Assembly: GCF_022559625.1 (NCBI RefSeq)
Contig: NZ_CP042288.1
Span: forward strand, 2,552,155 to 2,616,154
Source: Aquisalinus flavus
Lineage (GTDB): Bacteria > Pseudomonadota > Alphaproteobacteria > Caulobacterales > Parvularculaceae
Direction: 5' to 3'
DNA: 64,000 nt
A program made the position numbers and the translations under genes. This document shows positions 9,717-19,175 of the stretch, piece after piece (position 1 is the stretch's first letter; the number at the start of each line of letters is the position of its first letter). A model generated the notes under the pieces. That model searched no databases. It was given only the letters and a program-made list of their open reading frames with translations, and had not been told where the DNA came from.

Positions 9717-10130
9717 CTATTCCGTGGCGAACAGCTTCGCCCTGTCACGGAAGGTCTTGAATTCCATCACCGCCCCGCCGGGTATGTTGACGAAGAATGT
9801 GCCCTGCTCGCCGGGCTGGCCCCTGAACCGGATCGTCGGCTCGATACGGAAATCCGTGCCCGCAACGTCCAGCCGGTCGGCCAGTGCCTGCCACTCATCC
9901 CAGTCCATCACGAGGCCGAAGTGAAACGCCGGCACGGCGCGCCCGTCGACCGGGTTGGTCGCCAGCTCGCCGGCGCTGTCGACAAGATGCGCGGTCACCT
10001 GGTGCCCGGCAATGTCGAAATCGACCCAGCGCACCGCGGTGCGCCCGACCGTGAAACCGAGCACGCCCTCCAGATAGCGCCTCGTGCCCTCGAGGTCCGT
10101 CGTCGGGAATGCCAGGTGGAAGGGTGTCAT
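9717..10130 (-). CDS. VOC (glyoxalase/bleomycin-resistance) superfamily protein
   Basis: A 137-residue single-domain VOC protein. It begins with the characteristic PFHLAFPTTDLEGTRRYLEG strand-helix and ends with GTFFVNIPGGAVMEFKTF, the usual terminal metal-ligand strand with Glu. Candidate metal ligands are His6, the FHFGLVMD histidine and the Glu in MEFK. ATG 10130 has GAGAGG eight bases upstream; a TTG six bases earlier is too close to that site. The substrate cannot be told from sequence. It faces away from the next small gene, with a shared intergenic region of about 95 bases. Confidence 0.8.
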   Translation of the reverse strand: MTPFHLAFPTTDLEGTRRYLEGVLGFTVGRTAVRWVDFDIAGHQVTAHLVDSAGELATNPVDGRAVPAFHFGLVMDWDEWQALADRLDVAGTDFRIEPTIRFRGQPGEQGTFFVNIPGGAVMEFKTFRDRAKLFATE

Positions 10131-10224
10131 CGCCAATACCTCTCTCGTCTCACTCGTTCCGGGGATACCGGCCCGGGCCGCCCGGCCCTATCCTCCCGGC
10201 CTGAACTCATCAGGGAGAGAGGAC

Positions 10225-10539
10225 ATGACCAAGGTCATCATCATGTACAGGCTGAGGGACGACGTCAGCAAGGCCGATTTCGAACGCTGGGTGCGCGAGA
10301 CGGACTATCCGGCCATGCGCGGCCTGTCGCGGGTCGCAAACTTTGAAACCCACCGGACCGAACGCCTGCTGATCGGGGAAGGCCATCCTTCCGTCGCCTA
10401 TGTCGAGATTTTCGAGATCACGGACATTGACGGGTTCGCCGCGGAGGACATGCCGGGCGAAACCATCCAGACGATCATGCGCCAGTTCATGGGCTTTGCC
10501 GACGCACCGGAATTCATCATTGCCGAGACGATAGGCTGA
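10225..10539 (+). CDS. RedY/HapK-like ferredoxin-fold small protein
   Basis: A 104-residue protein resembling the REDY/HapK family of dimeric alpha/beta-barrel proteins first seen near prodigiosin biosynthesis genes. The order beta (KVIIMYRL), helix (ADFERWVRETDYPAMRG), beta (FETHRTERL), helix, beta fits a ferredoxin-like fold. GAGAGAGG precedes ATG 10225. No pigment genes are nearby, so the pathway is unknown; similar proteins are common in alphaproteobacteria without such clusters. Confidence 0.65.
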   Translation: MTKVIIMYRLRDDVSKADFERWVRETDYPAMRGLSRVANFETHRTERLLIGEGHPSVAYVEIFEITDIDGFAAEDMPGETIQTIMRQFMGFADAPEFIIAETIG

Positions 10540-10552
10540 CGCCGCGCCGGCG

Positions 10553-11929
10553 CTACCCGCCATACCTGTCGCAGAGCATGTCGAACACGGCGCGGATGCC
10601 CATCGCCTCGCCGCCCTTCGGCCTGCCGGGGCGGTCCTTCGGGTTCCACGCAAAAATGTCGAAATGCGTATAGGCAATGGCCTCGGGCACAAAGCGGTTG
10701 AGGAACAGCGCCGCCGTGATCGACCCGGCAAATGGCGTGTCGGCGGCGTGGTTCACATCGGCAATGTCCGACGAGAGATAGCTGTCATAGTTCTTCCACA
10801 GCGGCATGCGCCAGCACGGATCGGCGAGCCTGTCCCCCGCCGCCATGATCGTCTCGGCAATGCGCCGGTCACGGACATAGAATGGCGAAACCTCCGGCCC
10901 CAGCGCCACGCGGGCAGCCCCGGTCAGCGTCGCGAAAGTGAACAGCATGTCCGGCGCGTCCTCCACTGCCAGCGCCAGCGCATCGGCCAGCACCAGCCGG
11001 CCTTCGGCGTCGGTGTTGGAAATCTCGACGCTCATGCCATTGCGGGACGGGAACACGTCCCCGGGGCGGAAGGCATTGCCGGCGATATTGTTCTCGACCG
11101 CCGGGATCAGCACGCGCAGGCGCACGTTCAGCCCCGCCGCCATGATCATCTGGGCCAGCGCCAGCACATTGGCCGAACCGCCCATATCCTTCTTCATCAG
11201 GGCCATGTAGCTGCCCTGCTTGATGTTCAGCCCGCCCGTGTCGAAGCACACACCCTTGCCGACCAGCGTCAGCTTCGGCGCCGCCTTGTCACCCCAGGAG
11301 AAATCGATCAGCCGCGGCGCCTTCTCCGCCGCCCGGCCGACGGCATGGATCAGCGGGAAGTTATGCTTCAACAGCGCCTCGCCCTCGATCACGCTGACCT
11401 TGGCCTTGAACCGGGCGGCGACGGCCTTGGCCGCATCGGCGAGCGTGTCCGGGCCCATATCCTCCGTCGGCGTATTGACGAGATCGCGGGCAAGCCAGAC
11501 CGCTTCCGCCGTGCGGTCGAGCACACCCTTGTCGACGCCCTCGGCCAGCACCAGCACCGGGGGCTGTTCGCGCTCCTTGTAGCGGTCGAACTTGTACGCA
11601 CCGAGCGCCCAGCCAAGGCAGAACAGCTGCGCCGCCTCGCCCTCGACCGGGTTGGCAAAAGCATAATCACCTTCAGGCAGGGCCGCCGCCGCCGCGCCGG
11701 TCACGAACGGGTCGCTGCCATCGCCGAGGCCGACAAAGACCGCGTTCTGCGCGATCAGCACCTTGCCCGCCTGGCCCTTGAACCTGTTCGCCCTGGCCAG
11801 CGGCAAATGGTCGATCGCCGTCTCTTCCAGCCACTGGTCGAAATTTTCCGTCGGGGCGAGATAGACCGGCACCGCCTTGGCGGCCCGGTCCCGGTCATGG
11901 GCGGTATAGGCGTCGTTAAAGGCAACCAT
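10553..11929 (-). CDS. leucyl aminopeptidase family protein (M17)
   Basis: A 458-residue cytosolic metallo-aminopeptidase of family M17, slightly shorter than PepA (about 500) because the N-terminal domain is reduced. It releases N-terminal residues from peptides using two metal ions. The family signature NTDAEGRLVLADAL is intact, as are GKGVCFDTGGLNIK (metal-binding Asp and Lys) and the MKKDMGGSANVL loop. The gene converges on the HapK-like gene with only 13 bases between stops. Start ATG 11929 gives a normal N-terminus. Confidence 0.92.
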   Translation of the reverse strand: MVAFNDAYTAHDRDRAAKAVPVYLAPTENFDQWLEETAIDHLPLARANRFKGQAGKVLIAQNAVFVGLGDGSDPFVTGAAAAALPEGDYAFANPVEGEAAQLFCLGWALGAYKFDRYKEREQPPVLVLAEGVDKGVLDRTAEAVWLARDLVNTPTEDMGPDTLADAAKAVAARFKAKVSVIEGEALLKHNFPLIHAVGRAAEKAPRLIDFSWGDKAAPKLTLVGKGVCFDTGGLNIKQGSYMALMKKDMGGSANVLALAQMIMAAGLNVRLRVLIPAVENNIAGNAFRPGDVFPSRNGMSVEISNTDAEGRLVLADALALAVEDAPDMLFTFATLTGAARVALGPEVSPFYVRDRRIAETIMAAGDRLADPCWRMPLWKNYDSYLSSDIADVNHAADTPFAGSITAALFLNRFVPEAIAYTHFDIFAWNPKDRPGRPKGGEAMGIRAVFDMLCDRYGG

Positions 11930-11993
11930 TCGTTAACTCTCTGACTGTCTCAAGCACATAACTGGGATGAAAAACCTGTTTGGCCAGCGGTGG

Positions 11994-12008
11994 TTAAGGG
12001 TTTCTTGA
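11994..12008. promoter_or_regulatory. CtrA-like box upstream of tadD
   Basis: TTAA-N7-TTGA, one mismatch from the known CtrA consensus TTAA-N7-TTAA, 55 bases before the tadD start. The same form occurs before the pilus genes at 24124, and a similar one at 22805. Confidence 0.35.
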
Positions 12009-12062
12009 ACACCTTGGGCCATGATCGCCGGAAAGGTAACAGGTCTGAAGTGAGGATCAACT

Positions 12063-13112
12063 ATGTCCCGCATGCTGAATAGAGTCTTGATCGGCGTCTC
12101 CGCCATGGCGCTCGCCTCGTGCTCGAGTGTCGAAGGCGTCAAGGACGCCGCCAGTTTCGATCGCTCCAACGAGGCGCTCAACGCCCAGCTCGGTGCCATG
12201 TCCGGCGCCCCCTCGCCGGACAATATGGATGTCATCTCCAAGGCCGCCTATTGGGGCACGCGCTATGACCGCAACCCGTCCGACAGCGACACTGCGGTCC
12301 AGTACTCCAAAGCCCTGCGCGACATGGAAAACAATGACGAAGCGCTGAAGGTCATGACCCGTTTCGCCGAAACGGTTCGCACCGACGCCGCGGTAAACCT
12401 GGAACTCGGCAAGGTGCTGCTCGCCAATGACCGCGCCTTCGAGGCCGTGCGCCCGCTGGAACGCGCCATCATGGCCGATCCGCGCAATTGGAGCGCCTAT
12501 TCGGCCTATGGCGTCGCCCTCGACAAGATCGGCGAACATGCCGAAGCGCGCAACCAATATGACATCGCCCTGTCGCTGTCTCCGGACAATGTCACCATAC
12601 TGAACAACAAGGGCCTGTCCTATGCCCTGTCCGGCGACATCCAGCGCGCCGAGCTGACCCTGCGCAAGGCCAGCAGCAATCGCGAGGGTTCGGCCCGCGT
12701 GCGCCAGAACCTCGCCCTGGTGCTCGGCTTCGCTGGCAAGGCCAGCGAGGCAGAGCGCCTCGCCCGCTCCGACCTGCCGCCGCGCATCGCCGACAACAAT
12801 GTCGCCTATTTCCGCTCGCTCGTCGCCCAGCCGGCCTATTGGCAGGAATTTACCGGCGACAATGTGGACCTGCCGGATTTCGGTGAAGAATATGTCAATC
12901 CGCCCCGCGCCTCGCGCATGACGCCGGTCCATGAAGTACCGCTGACGGTCAACGGCCAGGCAGCACCGGGTGGCAGCGCGCCGCAACAGCCATCAGCGCC
13001 GGCAGCAACCGAGCCACGGCCGCTGCAACCGCAGCCGCAGCCGGTCGAGCCGGAAGAGGAAGAGAACGACGAGATCCTGTCCTCGCTTGCCGACGACAAC
13101 ACGCAAGGATAA
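12063..13112 (+). CDS. tadD: Flp pilus assembly TPR lipoprotein TadD
   Basis: A 349-residue TPR lipoprotein resembling TadD, the outer-membrane lipoprotein needed for Flp/Tad pilus assembly, probably as a pilotin for the secretin. The lipobox is LASC (about Cys20). Three to four tetratricopeptide repeats cover about residues 75-230, with the clearest at NWSAYSAYGVALDKIGEHAE and NVTILNNKGLSYALSGDIQR. The C-terminus is Pro/Gln/Glu-rich and probably disordered. In most tad loci tadD follows tadC on the same strand; here it faces the opposite way and converges on tadC across a long gap. Function by homology is fairly secure, the rearrangement is seen directly. Confidence 0.8.
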   Translation: MSRMLNRVLIGVSAMALASCSSVEGVKDAASFDRSNEALNAQLGAMSGAPSPDNMDVISKAAYWGTRYDRNPSDSDTAVQYSKALRDMENNDEALKVMTRFAETVRTDAAVNLELGKVLLANDRAFEAVRPLERAIMADPRNWSAYSAYGVALDKIGEHAEARNQYDIALSLSPDNVTILNNKGLSYALSGDIQRAELTLRKASSNREGSARVRQNLALVLGFAGKASEAERLARSDLPPRIADNNVAYFRSLVAQPAYWQEFTGDNVDLPDFGEEYVNPPRASRMTPVHEVPLTVNGQAAPGGSAPQQPSAPAATEPRPLQPQPQPVEPEEEENDEILSSLADDNTQG

Positions 13113-13160
13113 CGCCGCCGCGCCTGAAAAATGGGGGAGCCTGTCTTGCACGGGCACACG

Positions 13161-13196
13161 AGAACGCCGCCGGAGATCTCCGGCGGCGTTCTTGTT
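13161..13196. terminator. palindromic bidirectional terminator after tadD
   Basis: A perfect 32-bp palindrome (GAACGCCGCCGGAGA and its complement), able to form a 14-bp hairpin with a GATC loop. On the plus strand it is followed by CTTGTTTG, a weak T tract. Confidence 0.65.
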
Positions 13197-14006
13197 TGTA
13201 AGGTGTGATTGGTTCCTGGATCAACCTGCCTTCAAATAGAATCACTTTAAGGTAGGAAACGCGGAAAATGAGGAGTCTGGATCGTTTCAGCGTTTCGACA
13301 GAACGCTGAAACGATCTAGTGGGCCGTAGCTTACGCCTCTAGAAACTACTAACGACAAACTTCTTACGCCCACGCCCCATAACTTATCCCCGCCCCCGCC
13401 AACCCGTTTATTCTCCTTCCCAAGCCGGGTGAGGACCCGGTGGAGGCGCCGTTCGCAATGTGTGACCTGCACGGAGCATCGGCGTATCAGGTTTCTGCCG
13501 GCAGTTGAGGGTGTGTACAGCTTTGCACCGTCCGGCGGAACGGCGTCCCGGGGTAGCCCCCGGGCGGGAGAGCTATGCACTTTGGCCCCGCATCGATCGC
13601 CGCCGTGTGTAGCGAGAGCTATGCCAGTCACTATTATTCTAAATGAGGCAATGGCCGCTACACACGGGCTCCCTCATACTTCCAACACCGCGAGCGTTGC
13701 TTGCCGGTGCGTTTAGTGCTGCCGCTCTTGTCCTCCTGGGGGATGCGCCAGCATCAACCCGGGACCATGAGGTGACCTGCAAATGATCCAGTGAATCATT
13801 TGTAGCACCGAATGCCAGAGGCTTCTCCATGATGAAGGAATCGAGCCGGCTGCGGAGCAAATTATTCATCAATGTACCGTCTCTGCGAATGGGGTCCCGC
13901 TCGCGCTTTGCTCGGCCGTGATGACAAGAAAAATAAAAATCCAGCGACGGCCTATTGCGGCCGGCATTGCCGTGAGAGGTCTGGCTGCCAAGTGAGGTTG
14001 TTCCGC
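13197..14006. other. long gene-poor gap between convergent tadD and tadC
   Basis: About 800 bases without a supportable gene. Frames are short and mutually overlapping. The segment from about 13320 to 13420 and that from 13780 to 13940 are less GC-rich than the flanks. It contains the long inverted repeat at 13277-13319 and a GC-rich inverted stretch near 13547-13568. The tad loci of relatives often carry tadE/tadF-type pseudopilin genes or unrelated inserts here; I see no trace of either. Confidence 0.5.
13277..13319. repeat. long inverted repeat, 15-bp perfect arms
   Basis: GATCGTTTCAGCGTT (13280-13294) and its exact reverse complement (13302-13316) flank a 7-base spacer; pairing can extend outward through a wobble and two more pairs. 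No T tract follows on either strand, so it is not an ordinary terminator. It may be a mobile palindromic unit, a decayed terminator or a protein-binding site. Confidence 0.7.
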
Positions 14007-14987
14007 CTACTCCGCACCATCCATGCCGAAGACGCGCAGCATGGCAGGGCCAAGGATGATGGCGAACAGGACCGGCAGGAAGAACAGGATCATCGGTACC
14101 GTCAGTTTCGGCGGCAGCGCGGCTGCCTTCTTTTCGGCGGCCTGCATCCGCATCTCGCGGTTTTCTGCGGCCATGACGCGCAGCGACTGGCCCAGCGGCG
14201 TGCCGTAATTCTCTGTCTGGATCAGGGCGGTGACGATGGATTTCATGCCCTCCGTCCCGACCCGGTCGCCAAGGTTCTGATAGGCGACCTTGCGGTCGGG
14301 CAGATAGGAAAGTTCGGCCGTCGTCAGGGCCAGTTCCTGCGCCAGTTCCGGGCAGTTCACGGCGATTTCCTCACTGACCTTTTGCAAGGCATGTTCGATC
14401 GACATACCGGATTCGACGCAGATCAGCAGGAGGTCGAGCGCATCCGGGAAGAACAGCTGCATTTTCTGGCGGCGCTTGGTGATGCTGTTCGACAGCCAGA
14501 TATTGGGCAGGTAAAAGCCGACGGCGAAGGCGCCGATCGTGGCGACCAGGCGCATGAAGCTGCCGAGGTCGAACCCGTTGAAGATATAGACGTAACAGCC
14601 GACCGCGAAGCAGGCGACGAACGGCATGACGAGACGGGCCAGCATGAAGGTGAAGACAGGGCGCTCGCCGCGATAGCCGGCCTGGGCCAGTTTTCTGGCG
14701 GCGCTCTTGGCGTCGAAGAATTCGAGCAGCTTGAACTGCTCGACGATTTCCCGGGCCACGCCCTTTGCAGTCTCCGTGCGCAGGCTCCCGCCTTTTTTCT
14801 TGAGCGATTCACGATGCTCGTCGCGCAGACGGGATTTATAGTCGCTGACTTCCTTCAGACGCCCGGCCATGGGGTCGCGCGCCAGCATCGGCCCGAGCAG
14901 GGTGATCGCCGCAGCAGCCGTGGCAACAGCCGCCAGAAAGGCGATCTGGTTGTGCCGGTCCATTACTACGTTGAGAAAGTCTTCCAT
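14007..14987 (-). CDS. tadC: Flp/Tad pilus inner-membrane platform protein TadC
   Basis: A 326-residue GspF-domain protein, one half of the TadB/TadC inner-membrane platform that couples the TadA ATPase to pilin polymerisation. It has an N-terminal membrane segment (about 15-35), two further segments (about 120-160), the T2SSF domain (about 180-300, with FFPDALDLLLICVESGMSIE), and a C-terminal membrane helix. The length is normal for TadC. It is the last gene of the minus-strand tad run, 29 bases after tadB. Confidence 0.9.
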   Translation of the reverse strand: MEDFLNVVMDRHNQIAFLAAVATAAAAITLLGPMLARDPMAGRLKEVSDYKSRLRDEHRESLKKKGGSLRTETAKGVAREIVEQFKLLEFFDAKSAARKLAQAGYRGERPVFTFMLARLVMPFVACFAVGCYVYIFNGFDLGSFMRLVATIGAFAVGFYLPNIWLSNSITKRRQKMQLFFPDALDLLLICVESGMSIEHALQKVSEEIAVNCPELAQELALTTAELSYLPDRKVAYQNLGDRVGTEGMKSIVTALIQTENYGTPLGQSLRVMAAENREMRMQAAEKKAAALPPKLTVPMILFFLPVLFAIILGPAMLRVFGMDGAE

Positions 14988-15016
14988 GGTCGCGAGCCTA
15001 AAGGGTTTACGGTGAA

Positions 15017-16015
15017 TCAGACCTTAATGCTGATCATGTTCTTCATGATGAAGATACCGATCGACATCCACAGCCCAGACCCGAGAAGGATGAAATTGCC
15101 CATCTGGGTATTCCAGAGCGGCTCCAGATATTCCGGGGACGACATATGCACCATGCCGCCGACCATGAAGGGCAACGAGCCGAGAATGACAGCGGAAGCC
15201 TTGGCTTCCATCGACAGCGCCGAGACCTTGCCCTGCATCATCTTGCGGTTGCGCAGCACCGTGGCAAGGTTGCCCAGCGCTTCGGCGAGGTTGCCGCCTG
15301 TCTGGCGCTGGATGATCAGCACGATGGAGAAGAAGTTCACTTCCGGCAGCGGCATGCGGTCATACATGCGCTCCAGGACCTGCTCGAAGGACAGGCCGAT
15401 GCGCAGGCCCTCGATCATCAGGGCAAACTCGGCCCGTACCGGCTGTTCTGAATCCTTGGATACGATCTTCAGGCATTCATGTACCGGCAGGCCGGATTTG
15501 ACGCCGCGCACGATCACGTCGATGGCGCCGGTAAATTCGGTGAGGAATTTCTTCTGCCGACGGCTTTTCAGGAAGAACAGCCCCCAGCGCGGCAGGCCCA
15601 GCGCGCCGACGAAGGTCATCATGGCGATGACATGCATTGCCTGGGCGGAGATGAAACCGATCAGGGCGCAGCCGACGCCGCAGATGACGGAGGCGACATA
15701 GAAATCGCGCTCGGAAATGTTCAGCCCGGCCTGCTCGATCTTCTGGTGCAGGCTGAGCTTCTGCTTCTGCGCCCGCTCTTTCTGCGCATCTTCCATCTTG
15801 CGCAGGGATTCCTGGATATGCTTGCGCCGGTCACGGGTATTGTCCTGCTGGCCCTTGCCGGTATTGCGCTGCGCCGTACGGCTATTGCCCGCCAGACCGG
15901 CAGCGCGCTGGCTTGCCTTTTTCTGGTTCGTCGGCGCCATGAAGACATATCCAAGGGCACCGATACAGACGGCGCCAAGGATCAGCATCAGGAGGGTTTG
16001 CTGGTCAAGCTGCAT
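15017..16015 (-). CDS. tadB: Flp/Tad pilus inner-membrane platform protein TadB
   Basis: A 332-residue GspF-domain protein, partner of TadC. A single N-terminal membrane segment (about 8-27) is followed by a charged Lys/Gln/Arg-rich cytoplasmic stretch (about 30-90), then paired membrane helices and the T2SSF domain containing EFTGAIDVIVRGVKSGLPVH and RQTGGNLAEALGNLATVLR. The start lies two bases after the tadA stop, so the two are probably translationally coupled. Confidence 0.9.
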   Translation of the reverse strand: MQLDQQTLLMLILGAVCIGALGYVFMAPTNQKKASQRAAGLAGNSRTAQRNTGKGQQDNTRDRRKHIQESLRKMEDAQKERAQKQKLSLHQKIEQAGLNISERDFYVASVICGVGCALIGFISAQAMHVIAMMTFVGALGLPRWGLFFLKSRRQKKFLTEFTGAIDVIVRGVKSGLPVHECLKIVSKDSEQPVRAEFALMIEGLRIGLSFEQVLERMYDRMPLPEVNFFSIVLIIQRQTGGNLAEALGNLATVLRNRKMMQGKVSALSMEAKASAVILGSLPFMVGGMVHMSSPEYLEPLWNTQMGNFILLGSGLWMSIGIFIMKNMISIKV

Positions 16016-16017
16016 GG

Positions 16018-17484
16018 TTACTCCGATGCCGCGTCAAGCGCTTCGGCCAGTTCTGCATGGCGGCCATAATACCGCGCGCGGTCCCAGAAGGCCGGGCGGG
16101 CGATACCGGTCGACTTGTGGCGGCCGAGGACCTTGCCGTCATCATCCTCGCCGTCAATGTCATAGACGAACAGGTCCTGGGTGATGACGGTATCGCCTTC
16201 GGTACCCAGCACTTCGGTAATGTGAGTGATGCGGCGGGAGCCATCGCGCAGGCGCGCTGCCTGGATGATGATGTCGATCGAGCCGACGATCATCTCACGG
16301 ATCGTTTTCGACGGCAGGTTGTAGCCGCCCATGGTGATCATGGATTCCACCCGCTGCAGGGCTTCGCGCGGCGAGTTGGCGTGGAGCGTGCCCATCGAGC
16401 CGTCATGGCCGGTGTTCATGGCCTGGAGGAGGTCGAATGCCTCCGGGCCACGCACCTCGCCGACGATGATCCGCTCGGGACGCATCCGCAGACAGTTCTT
16501 GACGAGATCGCGCATGGTCACCTCGCCCTGGCCTTCCAGGTTCGGCGGGCGGGTTTCGAGGCGTACGACGTGAGGCTGCTGCAGCTGGAGTTCGGCTGCG
16601 TCCTCGCAGGTGATGACCCGCTCGTCGGTTTCGATAAAGGAGGTCATGCAATTCAGCAGCGTCGTCTTGCCCGAGCCCGTACCGCCGGAAATCAGCGTGT
16701 TGATCCGGCAGCCGCCGATGATCTCAAGCACCTTGGCCCCTTCCGGCGATATCGAGCCGAAATCGACCAGATTGCTCATGGTCAGCTTGTCTTTCTTGAA
16801 CTTACGAATGGTCAGCGCAGCACCGTCGATCGACAGCGGCGGCGCGATGACGTTGACCCGCGAGCCGTCCGGCAGACGCGCGTCACAGATCGGGCTCGAT
16901 TCATCGACCCGGCGGCCGACCTGGGAAACGATCCGCTGGCAGATATTCATCAGCTGAGCGTTGTCGCGGAAGCGGATATTGGTCAGCTGGATCTTGCCGT
17001 TGACCTCGATAAAGACGCGGCTGGAGCCATTGACCATGATGTCGGCGATATCGTCGCGCGCGAGCAGCGGTTCGAGCGGACCATAGCCCAGAACATCGTT
17101 ACAGATGTCCTGAAGCAACGCTTCCTGCTCGGCGATCGACATCTGCAGGTTCTTGATCGAGATGATCTCGTTGACGATATCGCGGATCTCTTCAGCAGCG
17201 GACTCCGGGTCGAGCTGGGCGAGCTGCGACAGGTCGATCGTGTCGATCAATGCATTGAAGATCGTCGTTTTCGTCTGGTAATATTTCTCCGACTGCTGCT
17301 TGTTCTCGACGACAGGCTTGTCAGCCTCCGCCTTCGGCTTGGCGGCCGGTTTTGCAGAAGGCTTTCCCGAAGCCGATGGGCCCGGCTTCGGCGCGCTCTT
17401 TGCGGCGGCAGGTTTCCCCGAGGAAGAGGGTGCCGGCTTCAGCGCGGCGGGCTTTTCCTGCAGGGCGGATTTCTTACCAAACAT
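16018..17484 (-). CDS. cpaF: Flp/Tad pilus assembly ATPase TadA/CpaF
   Basis: A 488-residue secretion ATPase of the GspE/VirB11 superfamily that powers pilus extension and probably retraction. The first 75 residues are a low-complexity Lys/Pro/Ala/Ser linker. The catalytic core shows Walker [10 protein letters not shown] (around residue 267), the Asp-box/Walker B region [19 protein letters not shown] and the His-box region [18 protein letters not shown]. The length is usual for CpaF. It is followed closely by tadB and preceded by cpaE with a 9-base gap. Confidence 0.94.
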   Translation of the reverse strand: MFGKKSALQEKPAALKPAPSSSGKPAAAKSAPKPGPSASGKPSAKPAAKPKAEADKPVVENKQQSEKYYQTKTTIFNALIDTIDLSQLAQLDPESAAEEIRDIVNEIISIKNLQMSIAEQEALLQDICNDVLGYGPLEPLLARDDIADIMVNGSSRVFIEVNGKIQLTNIRFRDNAQLMNICQRIVSQVGRRVDESSPICDARLPDGSRVNVIAPPLSIDGAALTIRKFKKDKLTMSNLVDFGSISPEGAKVLEIIGGCRINTLISGGTGSGKTTLLNCMTSFIETDERVITCEDAAELQLQQPHVVRLETRPPNLEGQGEVTMRDLVKNCLRMRPERIIVGEVRGPEAFDLLQAMNTGHDGSMGTLHANSPREALQRVESMITMGGYNLPSKTIREMIVGSIDIIIQAARLRDGSRRITHITEVLGTEGDTVITQDLFVYDIDGEDDDGKVLGRHKSTGIARPAFWDRARYYGRHAELAEALDAASE

Positions 17485-17493
17485 AGTCTGTCC

Positions 17494-19149
17494 CTAAAGC
17501 TTTTTCAGCAGTGACTTGATATCGAATCCCTTCTTGCGGGATTTTTTGCCATGATGGCCGAGAATGGTGCCGGCGATAAAATCGAGCGAGCCGGTCACCT
17601 TCGACTTGGCATCGGTCTGGAAGACCGTCTCGGCATTGGTCGCCGCCGTACCGAACAGAACCGGGTCCCACGGGATCACGGCGGTCGGCTCGATATCCAG
17701 CGCTTCGGCGAATTGCTCGACCGGCACTTCAGGCCGTTTCGGCACGCCGACCTGGTTCATGACAAGGATCGGCGGTGCATCATTGGAGCGCGTCGCATTG
17801 ATCGTCTCGATCAGGTTCTTGGCATTGCGATAGGAGGACAGGTCCGGCGTCGCCGTCAGGATGATCTGGTCGGCGGAATGAAGGATGTTTCTCGTCCAAG
17901 CGCTCCAGCCATGGGGCAGGTCGATGACGATGTTCGGCGCAGCCTTGCGGACGACGTCGAGCACTTCCTCGAAGGAAGAGGCCGGCACGTCGTAATCCTG
18001 GTCGAGCATGTTCGGCGCGGAGAAAAGTGACAGACGGTCCGTACACTTCTGCAGCAGACGGTCGAGCAGCACGTCGTCAAGACGCTCAGGCGCGCCCAGC
18101 GCCTCGGTCAGGCCGTGGGACGGGTCCTGGGCGAAGTCGAGGCTCGCCGTGCCGAACGGCAGGTCGAGGTCGAGCAGTACCGCGTCATTGGCATAATGTT
18201 CCGCGATGGCCCAGGCGACGTTGTGACAAATGGTCGAGGAGCCGGTGCCGCCGCGGGTTCCGGCAAAGACGATATTCTTGCCGATCGGCGGGGCCGACGG
18301 GTCGAGATACAATCCGGCGATTGCCCGGGTGATCTGGATCGGCGCGCGCGGTGCGATCAGATAGTCGCTGATGCCGCGCGCCATCAGTTCGCGATAGAGC
18401 GAGACATCGTTGATCTTGCCGAGGATGACGACCTTGGTCGACGGGTCGCACACCTCGGCCAGATGGGCGAGGCCATCGAACAATTGCTGGCCGCCATGGA
18501 CCGTTTCAAGAACGATCAGGTTCGGCGTTGCCGCGTTCTGGTAATGCTGGGCGGCTTTTTCAACGCCCCCGAAGGACAGGTTGATGTGTGCCTTGGCCAT
18601 GCGCCGGTCATTTGCCGTCGCCTCGATCAGCCCACTGATTTCCGTGGTCTCGTAGAAGACATCGATATTGATGCGCGGCACCGGAATATGGTCGCCTTCC
18701 TGCGCTTCGAATTCGTCGTCGCCATAGTCATGGCGGGAGTGAGAGACAGCTGTAGCAGCGACAGGGGCGGCGGCGCTGTGATCGCCGACTTCATCCAGGA
18801 GGGGCGGCAGCTCATCGTCATCTTCGAGAGCCTGCTGCATCTGGGCCGGCGTCTGTCCGGCAGCATTGCTGCCTTCAAGGCCGCTCTCGTCCGCGTCACC
18901 CTGTGACTCAAAGGCAAGCAGGTCGTACGATGAGTCCGCACTTTCCGCGTCGCCGCGCACGCCGTCGAGCGCCTCGTCAAGTTCATCGTCGTCCCAGTCG
19001 TCCATGCCTTCGAGATCGATATCGTCGAAGTCGAACCCCTCCAGATCGATATCGAGATCGTCGTCGGACAGGCTCTCCAGTCCGGCGACATCTTCGTCGA
19101 AGGCATCTTCGCGGTCGAAATCGAACTTGCTGTTAGACACATTGCTCAT
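17494..19149 (-). CDS. cpaE: pilus polar-localisation ATPase CpaE/TadZ
   Basis: A 551-residue MinD/ParA-like protein of the TadZ/CpaE family, which positions the Tad machinery at the pole. The first 150 residues are very acidic (repeated Asp/Glu/Leu around DDWDDDELDEALDG) and lack family conservation. A response-receiver-like domain follows (about 170-290), then the ATPase domain whose Walker A is GTRGGTGSST, lacking the signature lysine as is common in TadZ proteins. The long acidic N-terminus exceeds that of typical TadZ. Confidence 0.9.
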   Translation of the reverse strand: MSNVSNSKFDFDREDAFDEDVAGLESLSDDDLDIDLEGFDFDDIDLEGMDDWDDDELDEALDGVRGDAESADSSYDLLAFESQGDADESGLEGSNAAGQTPAQMQQALEDDDELPPLLDEVGDHSAAAPVAATAVSHSRHDYGDDEFEAQEGDHIPVPRINIDVFYETTEISGLIEATANDRRMAKAHINLSFGGVEKAAQHYQNAATPNLIVLETVHGGQQLFDGLAHLAEVCDPSTKVVILGKINDVSLYRELMARGISDYLIAPRAPIQITRAIAGLYLDPSAPPIGKNIVFAGTRGGTGSSTICHNVAWAIAEHYANDAVLLDLDLPFGTASLDFAQDPSHGLTEALGAPERLDDVLLDRLLQKCTDRLSLFSAPNMLDQDYDVPASSFEEVLDVVRKAAPNIVIDLPHGWSAWTRNILHSADQIILTATPDLSSYRNAKNLIETINATRSNDAPPILVMNQVGVPKRPEVPVEQFAEALDIEPTAVIPWDPVLFGTAATNAETVFQTDAKSKVTGSLDFIAGTILGHHGKKSRKKGFDIKSLLKKL

Positions 19150-19175
19150 GGTATTCTCCAGACCTTCGAGGGCCC

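Noticed and set aside
13287-13872. Several frames in the tadD-tadC gap
   Set aside because: Short, overlapping on both strands, without ribosome sites or recognisable sequence.
13872-15701. 609-codon plus-strand frame opposite tadC and tadB
   Set aside because: Antisense to two clearly conserved tad genes; its N-terminal half is Arg/Gln-rich nonsense.
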